DNA from: Phycisphaera sp.
GTDB lineage: Bacteria; Planctomycetota; Phycisphaerae; Phycisphaerales; Phycisphaeraceae
Direction: 5' to 3'
Length of the DNA stretch: 43,246 bases
NCBI GenBank assembly: GCA_028285385.1
Contig: JANQPR010000088.1
Location: 1-43,246 of the forward strand
The notes below the pieces were generated by a model. That model did not search any database and had not been told where the DNA came from. It worked only from the letters and a program-made list of their open reading frames with translations. Below are positions 8,285-16,272 of this stretch, in pieces. The translations under genes were made by a program, and so were the position numbers. The stretch's first letter is position 1. Each line of letters begins with the position of its first letter.

Positions 8285-8494
8285 TCAAGTTAGCCGCCCG
8301 TGTCCGCAAGATTGACATCGCCACGGTTTTCCCATCTGGAGCACGCGAACCAGAATCCAAACCGGGAGAAACAGCCCACAGGTGATGAACGTCAGTAAGC
8401 AGCCCATGCCCCCGCCAAATACTTCTCTTGCATGCAGAGTGTCGGAATCACATGTGGAACAATGACGTTGACGCTGCTGAGTCGACAAGAGCAA
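8285..8494 (-). CDS. Small zinc-ribbon membrane protein
   Basis: This 69-residue frame has a CSTC pair (residues 12-15) and a CQSC pair (about 60-63), a spacing that can form a zinc ribbon. Between them lies a Gly/Leu-rich hydrophobic segment (GCLLTFITCGLFLPVWILVR, about 30-49) that can span the membrane. Paired CxxC motifs around a hydrophobic stretch are unlikely by chance in a non-coding frame. The gene stands alone between the metallophosphoesterase and integrase genes, on the same strand as both. The function is unknown. Confidence 0.6.
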   Translation of the reverse strand: MLLSTQQRQRHCSTCDSDTLHAREVFGGGMGCLLTFITCGLFLPVWILVRVLQMGKPWRCQSCGHGRLT

Positions 8495-8583
8495 GCCTCC
8501 CGAAACGGGGTTCGTGGGTCCGACGGACTCACCTTCGTTCCGGGCCTTCCACAGCCCTTTAGCCCAGCAAGTCCGCCGGGCAC

Positions 8584-8780
8584 ACCAACCCCGTTAGGGT
8601 GGCGAGCGCCGGCGGCGTGTTGGACTCTGGGCGTCGTTTCCCGCCGAAGCGGGATGAGTGTGGAAGTTCGGAACGACAGAGTCGACCCGCGCCGCGCGGG
8701 TCAAGTCGGGATGTAGACCGCATTGTATCAGCGGTACTCAGCATCAAGCCCGCTACCGCACGAGTAATGCTGAGCCAGCT
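8584..8780. other. Gene-free region with clustered hairpins next to the integrase gene
   Basis: The 330 bp between the zinc-ribbon gene and the integrase stop hold no convincing gene but carry three strong inverted repeats. They are tcccgc-cgaa-gcggga (8639-8654), gacccgcgc-c-gcgcgggtc (8684-8702, perfect 9-bp arms), and ctcagcat/atgctgag (8737-8744 with 8767-8774). Such clustering suits a structured RNA, a recombination site of the element or an origin. No established family is recognised. Confidence 0.45.
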
Positions 8781-8826
8781 AGGAGCACGTCGAAGCGGTG
8801 ATTGACCATCTTGGAAGCGATCCGTG

Positions 8827-9957
8827 TCAGACGGCCGTCAGGGCCGCGGAGCTGAGCCCGGCGGCCCGTGCGAAATGATCCTCAGTGACCTGTCGATAGT
8901 TTGCGTCGGCGATTTTTTCGCTGTGACCAAGCCATGCCGCGGCAACTTGACTGGGAAATTCGTCCGCCAACTCAGTCGCTCGCGACGCACGTAGGTTCTG
9001 AAATACTTTCGGCCAAGGTTGCAACCCGGCCCGGCGGATGATGCGGTGGAGCTGGGTGCGGAAGTTCGCGCTCGCGCTGCGACGCTCGGACATGACGTAC
9101 ACCGCGCCTTCTTCGGCCTGCTCAAACAGCTCGCGGAAGTGCGGAAGCAGCTCAGGAAAGAGGGGTACCGATCTTTCGGCCCCGCCGGCGTGGTGCTCGG
9201 TCTTGCTGCTGCGGACGGTGAACCGCGATTGCGCCCAATTGACGTCTGTCCAGCGTAAGGCGATCGTTTCCGAGGGGCATCGCAGCCCTCCGTAACGGCA
9301 CAACGCCACGAGACAGCGCCACAGGGCATTTGGGCAGGCATCGAGCACCTTTTGGGTGTCCTGATGGCTCACGAAATGATCTCGTTCCCGATTTGGCGGC
9401 ACATGTTTAGGGAGATGCTTAAAAGGGTTTTCCCTGATAAGCCTGCGGTCTTGGGCAGCTCCGAAATATTGGCTCGCCCGCCCGGTAGCCCGGCGAATCG
9501 TGCTCACGGCCAAGTCGCGACCCTGCATGTGTGCCAGCCACCGATCCGCCGCGGCGGTATCAATCGCTCTCAGCGGCATCTCATTGCCGAAGAACTCGAC
9601 GAGGTAGCCGACGGCCTGCTTCATGTTGGTCTTAGTCCAATGCTTCGCCGACTGGTTCTGCTCGATCAGCGTGTCCAGGAACGTCCCGAGGTCTGAGTTG
9701 ATCCGCGCGGAGCAGAGCCCGTGGCGGGCAAGTTTGTTTCGCAGGTCGTCTCCGACTCTGTCCAGCCACTGCACGGTTTCGGGCGCGGGGCCGACGCCGG
9801 CGGTTCTACTTGCCGCGAGTAACTCAACCTGACGGCGCAAAAACTCGCCGTCCCGCTTAGTCATCTTGCCGGTGTAGATCGTGCAGCGTCTGCTGCAAAA
9901 GTTGCAGGTGAAGGAAACACGGAATCTGTTGTTGCTGTCACGGATCAAAGATGCCAT
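8827..9957 (-). CDS. Tyrosine recombinase (island integrase)
   Basis: The start chosen is ATG 9957 (MASLIRDSNNRFRVSF), the typical opening of integrases of this style; a longer frame reaches 10161 but would overlap the next gene and adds no recognisable domain. The 376-residue product has an N-terminal segment with Cys18, Cys21 and Cys25, an SAM-like core-binding domain (about 60-170) and a catalytic domain (about 195-376). Catalytic positions are Arg226 (GGLRCPSE), Lys252, Arg323 (NLRASR), His345 (AWLGHSEK) and Tyr354 (ANYRQVT). The box II His is Gln320. It is the likely integrase for the repeats at tRNA-Leu. A decayed relative lies at 19938-20300. Confidence 0.92.
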   Translation of the reverse strand: MASLIRDSNNRFRVSFTCNFCSRRCTIYTGKMTKRDGEFLRRQVELLAASRTAGVGPAPETVQWLDRVGDDLRNKLARHGLCSARINSDLGTFLDTLIEQNQSAKHWTKTNMKQAVGYLVEFFGNEMPLRAIDTAAADRWLAHMQGRDLAVSTIRRATGRASQYFGAAQDRRLIRENPFKHLPKHVPPNRERDHFVSHQDTQKVLDACPNALWRCLVALCRYGGLRCPSETIALRWTDVNWAQSRFTVRSSKTEHHAGGAERSVPLFPELLPHFRELFEQAEEGAVYVMSERRSASANFRTQLHRIIRRAGLQPWPKVFQNLRASRATELADEFPSQVAAAWLGHSEKIADANYRQVTEDHFARAAGLSSAALTAV

Positions 9958-10030
9958 GTGAAGTCTCGGTAGTATTACCAGTAGAGATTGCTTAGCGGAG
10001 CATGCCCGGATTGGTATTGGTGCGCCCTTG

Positions 10031-10849
10031 TCATATCGCCGTGCTTGGGAACTTGGTACTCGTGACACGTTCGTCCCATTCGGGTGTAACGAGTTTGCAA
10101 ACCCGATCAGGTCGTAACCACTTGGGGCGTTTTTCCCAGCATCGAAGTGCTTGGGCGTCACTCAGCTCGTTCGTCACGAGTCGAGCGTGATGCTTCAACC
10201 TTTTGACTTCCGCGTCAACTTCTTTTGGCGAATTTGCTAGGCCCGCGTTTCGAACCGCTCGCGAAAACGCGAGGTCATCGATCTCTTCGAACCTCATTCT
10301 TTCCCGAAGAATCTCCGCAGGGTTGGTGTCGGCAATCTTGGTGTTGTCAGCTACATCTGATCTCACGGCCCTTGCGCAGGTCAACTTGAGTTCGATATGT
10401 AAGCAAGGTTGACCGCCCCATCGACAAGGCCGATCTGCGTAAACGCACCACTGAGATCGGCGTCCCGCTGCGTGGACGGAGTAGTAGGTGCTTCTGTGTA
10501 ACCAGGCGTGAGTCCCCTTGGGCTTCCGTTGATGCCATAGGCGTCGGATCGCCCACTCTCTAAACCGCTCGGCCGTAGCTTCGTCTGGAGTGATCACGTC
10601 CATAGCGATCTCGACCAGGATGATCTTGGCCGCCAGCCATCCCGCGACTGTCCGAAGGGCTTGATGCGACGGTTGGTTCAACGTGACTTGGGCTCGTTGC
10701 ACACCGTCTCGGCTGCGCCTCACGGATACTGATTTGTGGCATTGGTCTTGTAGCTTCGCCCGCTCGTCGGCCAATGGGAAACGGTGGCTCAGGAAGACGA
10801 GCTTGTCGAAGTAGTAGAGCTGGCTGAAATTTCGGTGTACTCGCCTCAT
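10031..10849 (-). CDS. Hypothetical protein, possibly replication-initiator-like
   Basis: The ATG at 10849 overlaps the stop of the upstream HTH gene in an ATGA arrangement, so the two are translationally coupled. The 272-residue basic protein has an N-terminal FSQLYYFDKLVFL segment, a STYYSVHAAGRRSQWCVYAD segment (about 119-138) and LHIELKL (about 149-155). A pattern of T-x-Y, a basic patch, Y-(A/D) and then E-x-K resembles, only weakly, the core of phage and plasmid replication-initiation proteins. Position between an excisionase-like gene and an integrase fits an element-replication role. I cannot confirm the family. Confidence 0.6.
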   Translation of the reverse strand: MRRVHRNFSQLYYFDKLVFLSHRFPLADERAKLQDQCHKSVSVRRSRDGVQRAQVTLNQPSHQALRTVAGWLAAKIILVEIAMDVITPDEATAERFREWAIRRLWHQRKPKGTHAWLHRSTYYSVHAAGRRSQWCVYADRPCRWGGQPCLHIELKLTCARAVRSDVADNTKIADTNPAEILRERMRFEEIDDLAFSRAVRNAGLANSPKEVDAEVKRLKHHARLVTNELSDAQALRCWEKRPKWLRPDRVCKLVTPEWDERVTSTKFPSTAI

Positions 10850-11157
10850 ACCGACGCCCTCGCTTTCGCGAGAGTGTCGACCCAGTGACGGAGTGATTCT
10901 TCGGGGTATAAGACTCGTGACCCGCTTCGGAGAAATGGCAACTCGAGGCTGGGCTCATTCCGCCATTTTCTGAGGGTGTTTTCTGACACACCGAGCGCTT
11001 CAGCCGCTTCCGCGTGATTCAAGAGAATCTTGCGATTGGCATCCCTACCGAGCAAGTCGTCGCCGTCACGACTCTTCTGAACGCAGGTGGCGGAGGATGC
11101 CATGGCCGGCTGCCGCATCCCGCACATCGATCTGGACCGGGGTGAGTACTTCTCCAT
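10846..11157 (-). CDS. Excisionase/MerR-like helix-turn-helix DNA-binding protein
   Basis: This 103-residue protein has a compact winged-HTH domain of the excisionase (HTH_17) type. NHAEAAEALGVSENTLRKWR (about residues 47-66) is the helix-turn-helix, and PFLRSGSRVLYPEESLRHWV follows as the wing and end. Such proteins direct integrase-mediated excision or repress element promoters. The start is uncertain: ATG 11157 gives the longest product but has no clear ribosome-binding site, and ATGs at 11127, 11118 and 11103 are alternatives that keep the HTH intact. Its stop overlaps the start of the next gene (ATGA). Confidence 0.8.
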   Translation of the reverse strand: MEKYSPRSRSMCGMRQPAMASSATCVQKSRDGDDLLGRDANRKILLNHAEAAEALGVSENTLRKWRNEPSLELPFLRSGSRVLYPEESLRHWVDTLAKARASV

Positions 11158-11165
11158 GGGGAGAA
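11150..11165. promoter_or_regulatory. Inverted repeat spanning the HTH-gene start codon
   Basis: ttctcc (11150-11155) and ggagaa (11160-11165) are perfect arms around a 4-nt centre that includes the ATG (11155-11157). A repressor or an RNA hairpin here would control the first codon of the excisionase-like gene. This is speculative. Confidence 0.3.
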
Positions 11166-11207
11166 ATATTCACTTCCAGCTCTTGGTTTGTATGCAAGAT
11201 TGGTGTG

Positions 11208-11233
11208 GCGCGAATGTAGCGCGGATGTAGCGC
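11208..11233. repeat. Tandem 11-bp repeat upstream of the excisionase/replication genes
   Basis: Two adjacent copies, gcgcgaatgta and gcgcggatgta, differ by one base and are followed by a further gcgc. The repeat lies about 50 bp upstream of the HTH gene. Short tandem direct repeats with a helical-turn period near a replication or excision gene resemble iterons or operator sites. Confidence 0.5.
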
Positions 11234-11297
11234 TTCAGTTAATGCGTCACCGTAGTTTCGTACGTGGCTTCTGTACGCAGCCTGCAGAACTGCAATC

Positions 11298-11960
11298 TCA
11301 GGTTGGTTTGGCGTTGGATAGCAGACACAGGACTTCGGGAGATAGCCCGTAGCCCGGCCGGTGATTGATCACGCCAAACTTCTTGATTTCAGGGATGACC
11401 CGAGATCGAAAATGCTCTCTTGAGCACTTGTAGCCCAGCGTTGTCATCTGATCGATGAGTTCATCGCTCTCGAATCGACATGCTCGAGATTCCCAGAGCA
11501 CAGCGTAAGCTGCAAAGCACGTTCGGTTTAACTCGCGCCTCGCCCTCAGTAGGTACGGGTGGAGCGGATCTGGGACCTCGGCGTCATACAGTAGCTCCGC
11601 CAGATCACTCAGCGGCTCCAACTCCCGATCAACCCGAGCCGGAGCTGACTCAAACGCGTGCTTCCATCCAGCGCGGCAGCTCTCGACGGCAGTCTTGAGA
11701 TCGGCAAGGTACTTTGGTCCTGTCGGGCAGTAGTGGCTGAACTCACCAGATTCGATGAGTTCGTCGACGAACCCGAGCGCTAGATCAACTCGAGAATCTA
11801 CGGCTCGTTTGACCTCTTCACGGTGGTTGTAGTCCCAGTAGTCCTCATTGATCAGTAGCTTGGTGAGCGCGTCAACTACCGAAATCAGCTTCCCCGCCAA
11901 ATCCTTCCGGATGGCGGTCGGGCACGGCACAGTTTGTCCATCAATCGCGGAGTCGGTCAT
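11298..11960 (-). CDS. Hypothetical protein
   Basis: This 220-residue, acidic, mostly helical protein has no recognised enzyme motif. The N-terminal half contains long amphipathic helices (for example RKDLAGKLISVVDALTKLLI). The C-terminal 50 residues (DELIDQMTTLGYKCSREHFR, then IKKFGVINHRPGYGL) look like a winged-helix fold with a Gly-rich wing, so DNA binding is possible. It is divergent from the mrr gene, which shares its upstream spacer, and is on the same strand as the excisionase/integrase genes. Base composition is lower in GC than in the core. Confidence 0.6.
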   Translation of the reverse strand: MTDSAIDGQTVPCPTAIRKDLAGKLISVVDALTKLLINEDYWDYNHREEVKRAVDSRVDLALGFVDELIESGEFSHYCPTGPKYLADLKTAVESCRAGWKHAFESAPARVDRELEPLSDLAELLYDAEVPDPLHPYLLRARRELNRTCFAAYAVLWESRACRFESDELIDQMTTLGYKCSREHFRSRVIPEIKKFGVINHRPGYGLSPEVLCLLSNAKPT

Positions 11961-11963
11961 AAC

Positions 11964-12000
11964 ATTCTCAGTTGTTGCGGCAGATTGCCTGATATTCTCA
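11964..12000. promoter_or_regulatory. AT-rich divergent promoter region with 7-bp direct repeats
   Basis: The 310-bp spacer between the hypothetical gene (start 11960) and mrr (start 12271) is AT-rich relative to its surroundings. It carries attctca twice in the same orientation (11964-11970 and 11994-12000), exactly 30 bp apart, close to three helical turns. This would suit a repressor or activator binding to one face of the DNA. No clear -35/-10 pair was identified; I see no gene in the rest of the spacer. Confidence 0.3.
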
Positions 12001-12270
12001 ACTATACATTGGTGACTAGTCTACCAGGCGATTTTTTCGTGACAAGTGCGGTACAGCCGCCCACCGTTCATTTATGTCTATCGAAAGGACCCTGGCGATA
12101 GGGCTATTAAACGCAGTGTGCGCATATTTTTTGGGAAAGGTAGTCTGCGGCAGAGTTTGGCTTGGAAAGATTAGCCTCGTGATTTTGCCTCAATCACGTC
12201 ACGGAAAACGCGAGCTTGATGGGCTTGCTTGTAGTTTGTGCCCGTTCGGCAGGATTCCTACGATTATGAA

Positions 12271-13209
12271 ATGGCGTGTCCTCCTTGGCCGGTAATGGCG
12301 AAACCGCTGCTAGAGCTCGCGAGCGATGGCGAGGTGCATCGCACTGCCGACGCGGCGGAAACGGTCGCCGACACGCTCGGGCTCAGTGAAACTGACCGCC
12401 GCGAGACGATCCCCAGCGGACGCCGCCGCTATCGGAACCGCACGAATTGGGCGGTCTCGCACTTGGTCAAGGCCGAGCTGCTGGAGAAGCCGAAGCGCGG
12501 GTGGTTTCGGATCACAGATGCCGGCCTAAGCATCCTCGCCGATGATCCGCCGCTGCTCGACGAAGTGTTTTTTCGGGAACACATCCCGGCGTGGCACCAG
12601 AATTGGCGGGCCGCATCCGCTCGCAACCAGAAACAGCGTGAGCAAGACGCCGGCGAGACCTCGACGGTGCCCGTGGCGAACTCCACCGAATCCCCGGAAG
12701 AGCGGATGGACGCCGCGAACGACGAAATCCGATCCGCGCTCGCCGACGAGATTCTGACCGCGGTCAAAGACATGTCGCCGACGTTCTTTGAACAGCTCGT
12801 GGTCCGCGTGATTGTCCGGATGGGTTACGGCGGCACGCTCCGCGACGCGGGGCAGGCGCTGGGCCGCTCCGGCGACGGCGGCGTCGACGGCATCATTAAG
12901 GAAGACCGCCTGGGCCTGGACACTATCTATCTACAGGCCAAGCGCTACCGCGACGGTAACGTCGGCCGGCCGGAGGTCCAAGCCTTCGTCGGCGCGTTGC
13001 AGGGCTTCCGGGCCCGCAAGGGCATCTTCATCACCACTTCGGCCTTTGCGAGTACGGCCGAGCAGTACGTCCAGCACATCGACACCAAGGTCGTCCTGAT
13101 CGATGGCCAGACCTTGGCCGACTACATGATCGATTTCGGCGTCGGCGTTACGACGGTGAATACCTACGAGGTCAAACGGCTGGACTCGGATTTCTTCGTT
13201 GAAGACTGA
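12271..13209 (+). CDS. mrr: Mrr-type restriction endonuclease (type IV)
   Basis: This is a 312-residue protein from ATG 12271; an upstream GTG at 12238 would add 11 residues that do not look conserved. Residues about 1-85 form the Mrr N-terminal winged-helix domain (ADTLGLSETDRRETIPSGRR, then RNRTNWAVSHLVKA). Residues about 170-290 form the Mrr catalytic domain, with GDGGVDGIIKEDRLGLD and IYLQAKRY giving the D...Q-x-K nuclease core seen in E. coli Mrr, followed by VGRPEVQAFVGALQG and GIFITTSAF. Mrr cleaves DNA carrying foreign methylation. Length matches the family (about 300). It is monocistronic, convergent to the restriction operon whose last gene ends at 13252. A second nuclease beside an RM system suits a defence island. 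Confidence 0.92.
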   Translation: MACPPWPVMAKPLLELASDGEVHRTADAAETVADTLGLSETDRRETIPSGRRRYRNRTNWAVSHLVKAELLEKPKRGWFRITDAGLSILADDPPLLDEVFFREHIPAWHQNWRAASARNQKQREQDAGETSTVPVANSTESPEERMDAANDEIRSALADEILTAVKDMSPTFFEQLVVRVIVRMGYGGTLRDAGQALGRSGDGGVDGIIKEDRLGLDTIYLQAKRYRDGNVGRPEVQAFVGALQGFRARKGIFITTSAFASTAEQYVQHIDTKVVLIDGQTLADYMIDFGVGVTTVNTYEVKRLDSDFFVED

Positions 13210-13251
13210 GATCAGTCGGTCCGACCGCATACCGTTTTTTTGTCAGCCCGT

Positions 13252-14865
13252 TCAATCCACGATGCCGCTTTCGTGGGCTGAGATGATCGCTTTGATGTGC
13301 CCCTTCAGCTTTCCCGGAATCTCGGCGGCATCATTAATCTGTTCGTATCGAAAATCGGTCAGGTCAAAAGGAGGACTCGTAAAGGCTCGGTTGTTGGGTG
13401 TCGCACCGGTCTCTTGGAACATGAATAAGAGGCGTTCCTGTCCTCGATGCCGCAGGGCAAAGCCGGCCTCAACACAAGCATTGGGTCGCACTCCGCTGAG
13501 ATCGACCAAAATAATGTCGTTCTCTGCAAGTGCGTCGTACATTTCTTTGCGGATTCCAAACGTGGCTCCTTCTTCCGTTCCCGGATCGTCCAGCGTAAGG
13601 TTGATCCCCTCCACTTTGAGATCGTCGAGTAGGCGATTGATCATTCCCAAGCGTAAATCGCTTTTTCTTTTCTCCTCACCGTCTGCGGCCGTTGGGTACC
13701 AACGAACGAGGAACACCCGTTTGGGAACGCGCTCCTCGATCTTGTCGTGGATTTCGAGGATCTGGCCGGCCAGAGAGCGTTTAGCCTGAATCTTGTACAG
13801 GCCATCTCTGCCAAGCCAATCCGCGATGGCTCCGAGCTTCTGCACGGCCGCACGCGTAGCGGATTCTGGCGGGTGCTTGGAACACGCGGATTGCCAGACG
13901 CGATACGCCAGTTCGGGAAAATAGGCGGTCGCACAGAAACGGGGGTGATCTACGGAAACCTGCGAGAGAACGTCCGTCAACGCGCCGCACCACGCATCCA
14001 CATATTCCGCAAGCCCGTCTAGGGTCACCGTTCGTTCCGGTTCCAGCGCCAGCATCGTCTGGGCGATGGCGTGCATCGCGGAACACGGCGTTTGGCCCAA
14101 TCGCTCTCTCTGGTCTGGCGGCATGTTGCCGATCCGGTCGCGGAGCAGTCGTGTGAGGTGCAGTGCGGGTAGCTCAGCAAACTCTTCGTCATCGGCGGAC
14201 CGTAACTCGGGTGCTTGCCCGAGAATTAGACGCAAGGCGTGTTCGGACTCCAGCAAGAGCGGCGTGCTGTTGATCGTGTGGAACAAAACCGATTCGGTGT
14301 AGTCGTGGTCCGCGTCACCCACCGGATTCAGTAGCACCATGCAGAACGGGGCGAGATATTTGTTCGGCCGCGTGTCGTCTTCTTCGAGATTGGCGGCGGC
14401 TTCCAGCCGGTGGTTCCCGTCAATGCGTCGGATGCGGCGCTCGGCCAAGAGGGCTTCGAGGTCACGCCGCTTGATGTCGATGGTGTGGGTGTTGAAGTTT
14501 GGGCCGCTCCAACGACGTTCCAGCTTGATCAAAGCGTCGTCGAGATAAACTCCCTGGCTCTCGCCGGTCTTGACGTGCGGGTCCTCTTCGTGGAACTCGG
14601 CACGCATCGACAGGATGATTTCGGGGAAGAATCGGGCGCGGCCGCGATCGAGGTATTGTTCGATATCGGCGGCGTGTTTCGGGTCCAGCGCCCGTTGGTG
14701 GCCGACCACTTGGCCGGTCGCCGCTTCATCTGCGTCGTCGAGGGGATACGCGCACGAGATAGCGGCAAGGTCCTGCAGCTTGGCGAAGCCGCGGATGATG
14801 CGGAACGCACCGAGCACGTCCTTTTCAAACTGGCCTTCGAGGTGAATCGTCCCGGAAGCGGGCAT
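13252..14865 (-). CDS. DGQHR-domain protein fused to a TIR/deoxyribosyltransferase-like domain
   Basis: The start at 14865 lies 3 nt after the hsdS stop, so the gene is the last of the restriction operon. The 537-residue chain has two modules. Residues about 1-370 look like a DndB/DGQHR-type domain: RALDPKHAADIEQYLDRG (58-75), PEIILSM, then IRRIDGNHRLEAA (145-157), a DGxHR box with Asn in place of Gln. Residues about 383-525 look like the TIR/nucleoside-2-deoxyribosyltransferase fold: RVFLVRWYP, then NDIILVDLSGVRPNACVEAG (449-468), where Glu466 sits at the usual catalytic glutamate position. Such domains cleave N-glycosidic bonds of nucleotides, for example NAD. In context this is a candidate abortive-infection effector joined to a DNA-modification sensor. 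Function is inferred; the fold assignment is by motif only. Confidence 0.75.
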   Translation of the reverse strand: MPASGTIHLEGQFEKDVLGAFRIIRGFAKLQDLAAISCAYPLDDADEAATGQVVGHQRALDPKHAADIEQYLDRGRARFFPEIILSMRAEFHEEDPHVKTGESQGVYLDDALIKLERRWSGPNFNTHTIDIKRRDLEALLAERRIRRIDGNHRLEAAANLEEDDTRPNKYLAPFCMVLLNPVGDADHDYTESVLFHTINSTPLLLESEHALRLILGQAPELRSADDEEFAELPALHLTRLLRDRIGNMPPDQRERLGQTPCSAMHAIAQTMLALEPERTVTLDGLAEYVDAWCGALTDVLSQVSVDHPRFCATAYFPELAYRVWQSACSKHPPESATRAAVQKLGAIADWLGRDGLYKIQAKRSLAGQILEIHDKIEERVPKRVFLVRWYPTAADGEEKRKSDLRLGMINRLLDDLKVEGINLTLDDPGTEEGATFGIRKEMYDALAENDIILVDLSGVRPNACVEAGFALRHRGQERLLFMFQETGATPNNRAFTSPPFDLTDFRYEQINDAAEIPGKLKGHIKAIISAHESGIVD

Positions 14866-14868
14866 CGG

Positions 14869-16272
14869 TCAAATCTCCACGGGTTGGCGGCCGAGGATCA
14901 TCGCTTCGACGTCGGCCTTGGCTTGGGCGGCGAGGTGGTCAGCTTCTAGTTTGAGCGCCGCGACTTGCTTTCGGCCATTCGTAATTGCTTTCGCAATATC
15001 AAGTTGATCGTGCAGCGGTGGCAGCAAAATACTGATACTGCGTATTTCCTCTGAGTTGATATTTGCTTGCCCACCAATCGGGCGACTCATCTTATCAATC
15101 TGTTGGCGGCCTGCGCAGCAATTGATAAAGTATGAAATGTATTCCGGATTCGCCAGCGATGGATTAAGGCGAAGCCGAATCAGATAAGACGCGAATACAT
15201 AGCTTTCACTCGAATCAAAGACGGCGCATTTTCCGACTAGTTCCTTGCTGTTTGTTCTGTTAATGAGTATGTCGCCTCTATTAAGTTCGAGCGATTCTCG
15301 CTCGGAACTTCCAAGAACGACATGTTTGATGTCGGCGTAGCGTAGTGATCCGTCAACGATGTTGTTCATGCGCAGGATTGCCACGCCATCGCCGCTTGTA
15401 TTGGCCTTTGTGCTTGAACCGTACTGCATTCCAGTCAATGCAGTGTCAAGCGGCTTGCAAGGGTATTTGCCGTCTTCGAGTTTGATCTCCGAGAGATGGT
15501 GCTGATTGAATATTACCGACCAGCGTTTGACGTCTTCCCAGTGCATGCCGAACGACTTGGGGAGCTTGCCACGCTTGGGTTTGGGCAGGCCGAGGGCGGC
15601 GAGGAAGTCGGTTTCGATCTGGGCTTCGCGCTGCTCGGCCCGGCGGCGGAGGTCGGCCACCTCCGCCTGCGCCCGCGTCCACGCCGCCACGATCGCCCGC
15701 TGCACCTCCCGATCGGGGAGCGGGATTTCGATGTCTTCCAGCGCCTCGGGCTGAACTCGCTTGCGTCCGCTCGCGCCGCTGATCATGCCGTTGATCGTCC
15801 CCCGGAAAACTTTGGTGCGGAAGACCAGCTTGATGTACTCGGCGAGCGTTCTGTCTTGATCCACCGCATACACCGGGTATTCGCTGGTCACGCAGACTCG
15901 CCCGAGTTCGTCCGGCACGATCCCTATCGCACCGTTCCGCACGTCAATCTTGGAATACACCACGTCGCCGGGGTTGGCCCACCAGAGCCGGCCCTTGATC
16001 GGCTTCGTGCCTTTCGTTTGCCGTCGAGCGATCGAGCCGTCGAAGTGCAGCGTGATGAGCTGGATGTCTTCGGGGTCGGTCTTCTCCCGATCGACGGGTT
16101 CCAAGCGGCGATCCAAGGCCTCGCCCAAGGGCTGAATGATGTGGGCGGGCCATTGCCAGCGTGCCGTGCGGAACGACCCAAGGCTCCACCGATCCAGTTG
16201 TTCGAACCACACCGCGAACGCTTTCGGCATGGCGGCGGCGTCCTGATTGTTCGCGGTCACCGCGGCCGTCAC
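14869..16272 (-). CDS. hsdS: Type I restriction system specificity subunit HsdS
   Basis: The start chosen is GTG 16272, which overlaps the hsdM stop in a GTGA arrangement; the open frame further upstream is the shadow of hsdM. The 467-residue protein has two target-recognition domains. The first ends in DIEIPLPDREVQRAIVAAWT and a helical spacer (AEVADLRRRAEQREAQIETD). The second contains RGDILINRTNSKELVGKCAV, ends in SISILLPPLHDQLDIAKAIT and is followed by a second helical spacer. This half-repeat layout is that of HsdS, which sets the DNA site methylated and cut. The second recognition domain (about 14965-15520) is much poorer in GC than the first, a sign of domain exchange. Confidence 0.93.
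   Translation of the reverse strand: MTAAVTANNQDAAAMPKAFAVWFEQLDRWSLGSFRTARWQWPAHIIQPLGEALDRRLEPVDREKTDPEDIQLITLHFDGSIARRQTKGTKPIKGRLWWANPGDVVYSKIDVRNGAIGIVPDELGRVCVTSEYPVYAVDQDRTLAEYIKLVFRTKVFRGTINGMISGASGRKRVQPEALEDIEIPLPDREVQRAIVAAWTRAQAEVADLRRRAEQREAQIETDFLAALGLPKPKRGKLPKSFGMHWEDVKRWSVIFNQHHLSEIKLEDGKYPCKPLDTALTGMQYGSSTKANTSGDGVAILRMNNIVDGSLRYADIKHVVLGSSERESLELNRGDILINRTNSKELVGKCAVFDSSESYVFASYLIRLRLNPSLANPEYISYFINCCAGRQQIDKMSRPIGGQANINSEEIRSISILLPPLHDQLDIAKAITNGRKQVAALKLEADHLAAQAKADVEAMILGRQPVEI

Noticed and set aside
8495..8826. Retron or other reverse-transcriptase-linked RNA in the hairpin cluster
   Set aside because: No reverse transcriptase gene exists in the window.
12074..12295. 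Small plus-strand frame (73 codons) upstream of mrr
   Set aside because: It overlaps the start of mrr, has no ribosome-binding site and no recognisable domain.
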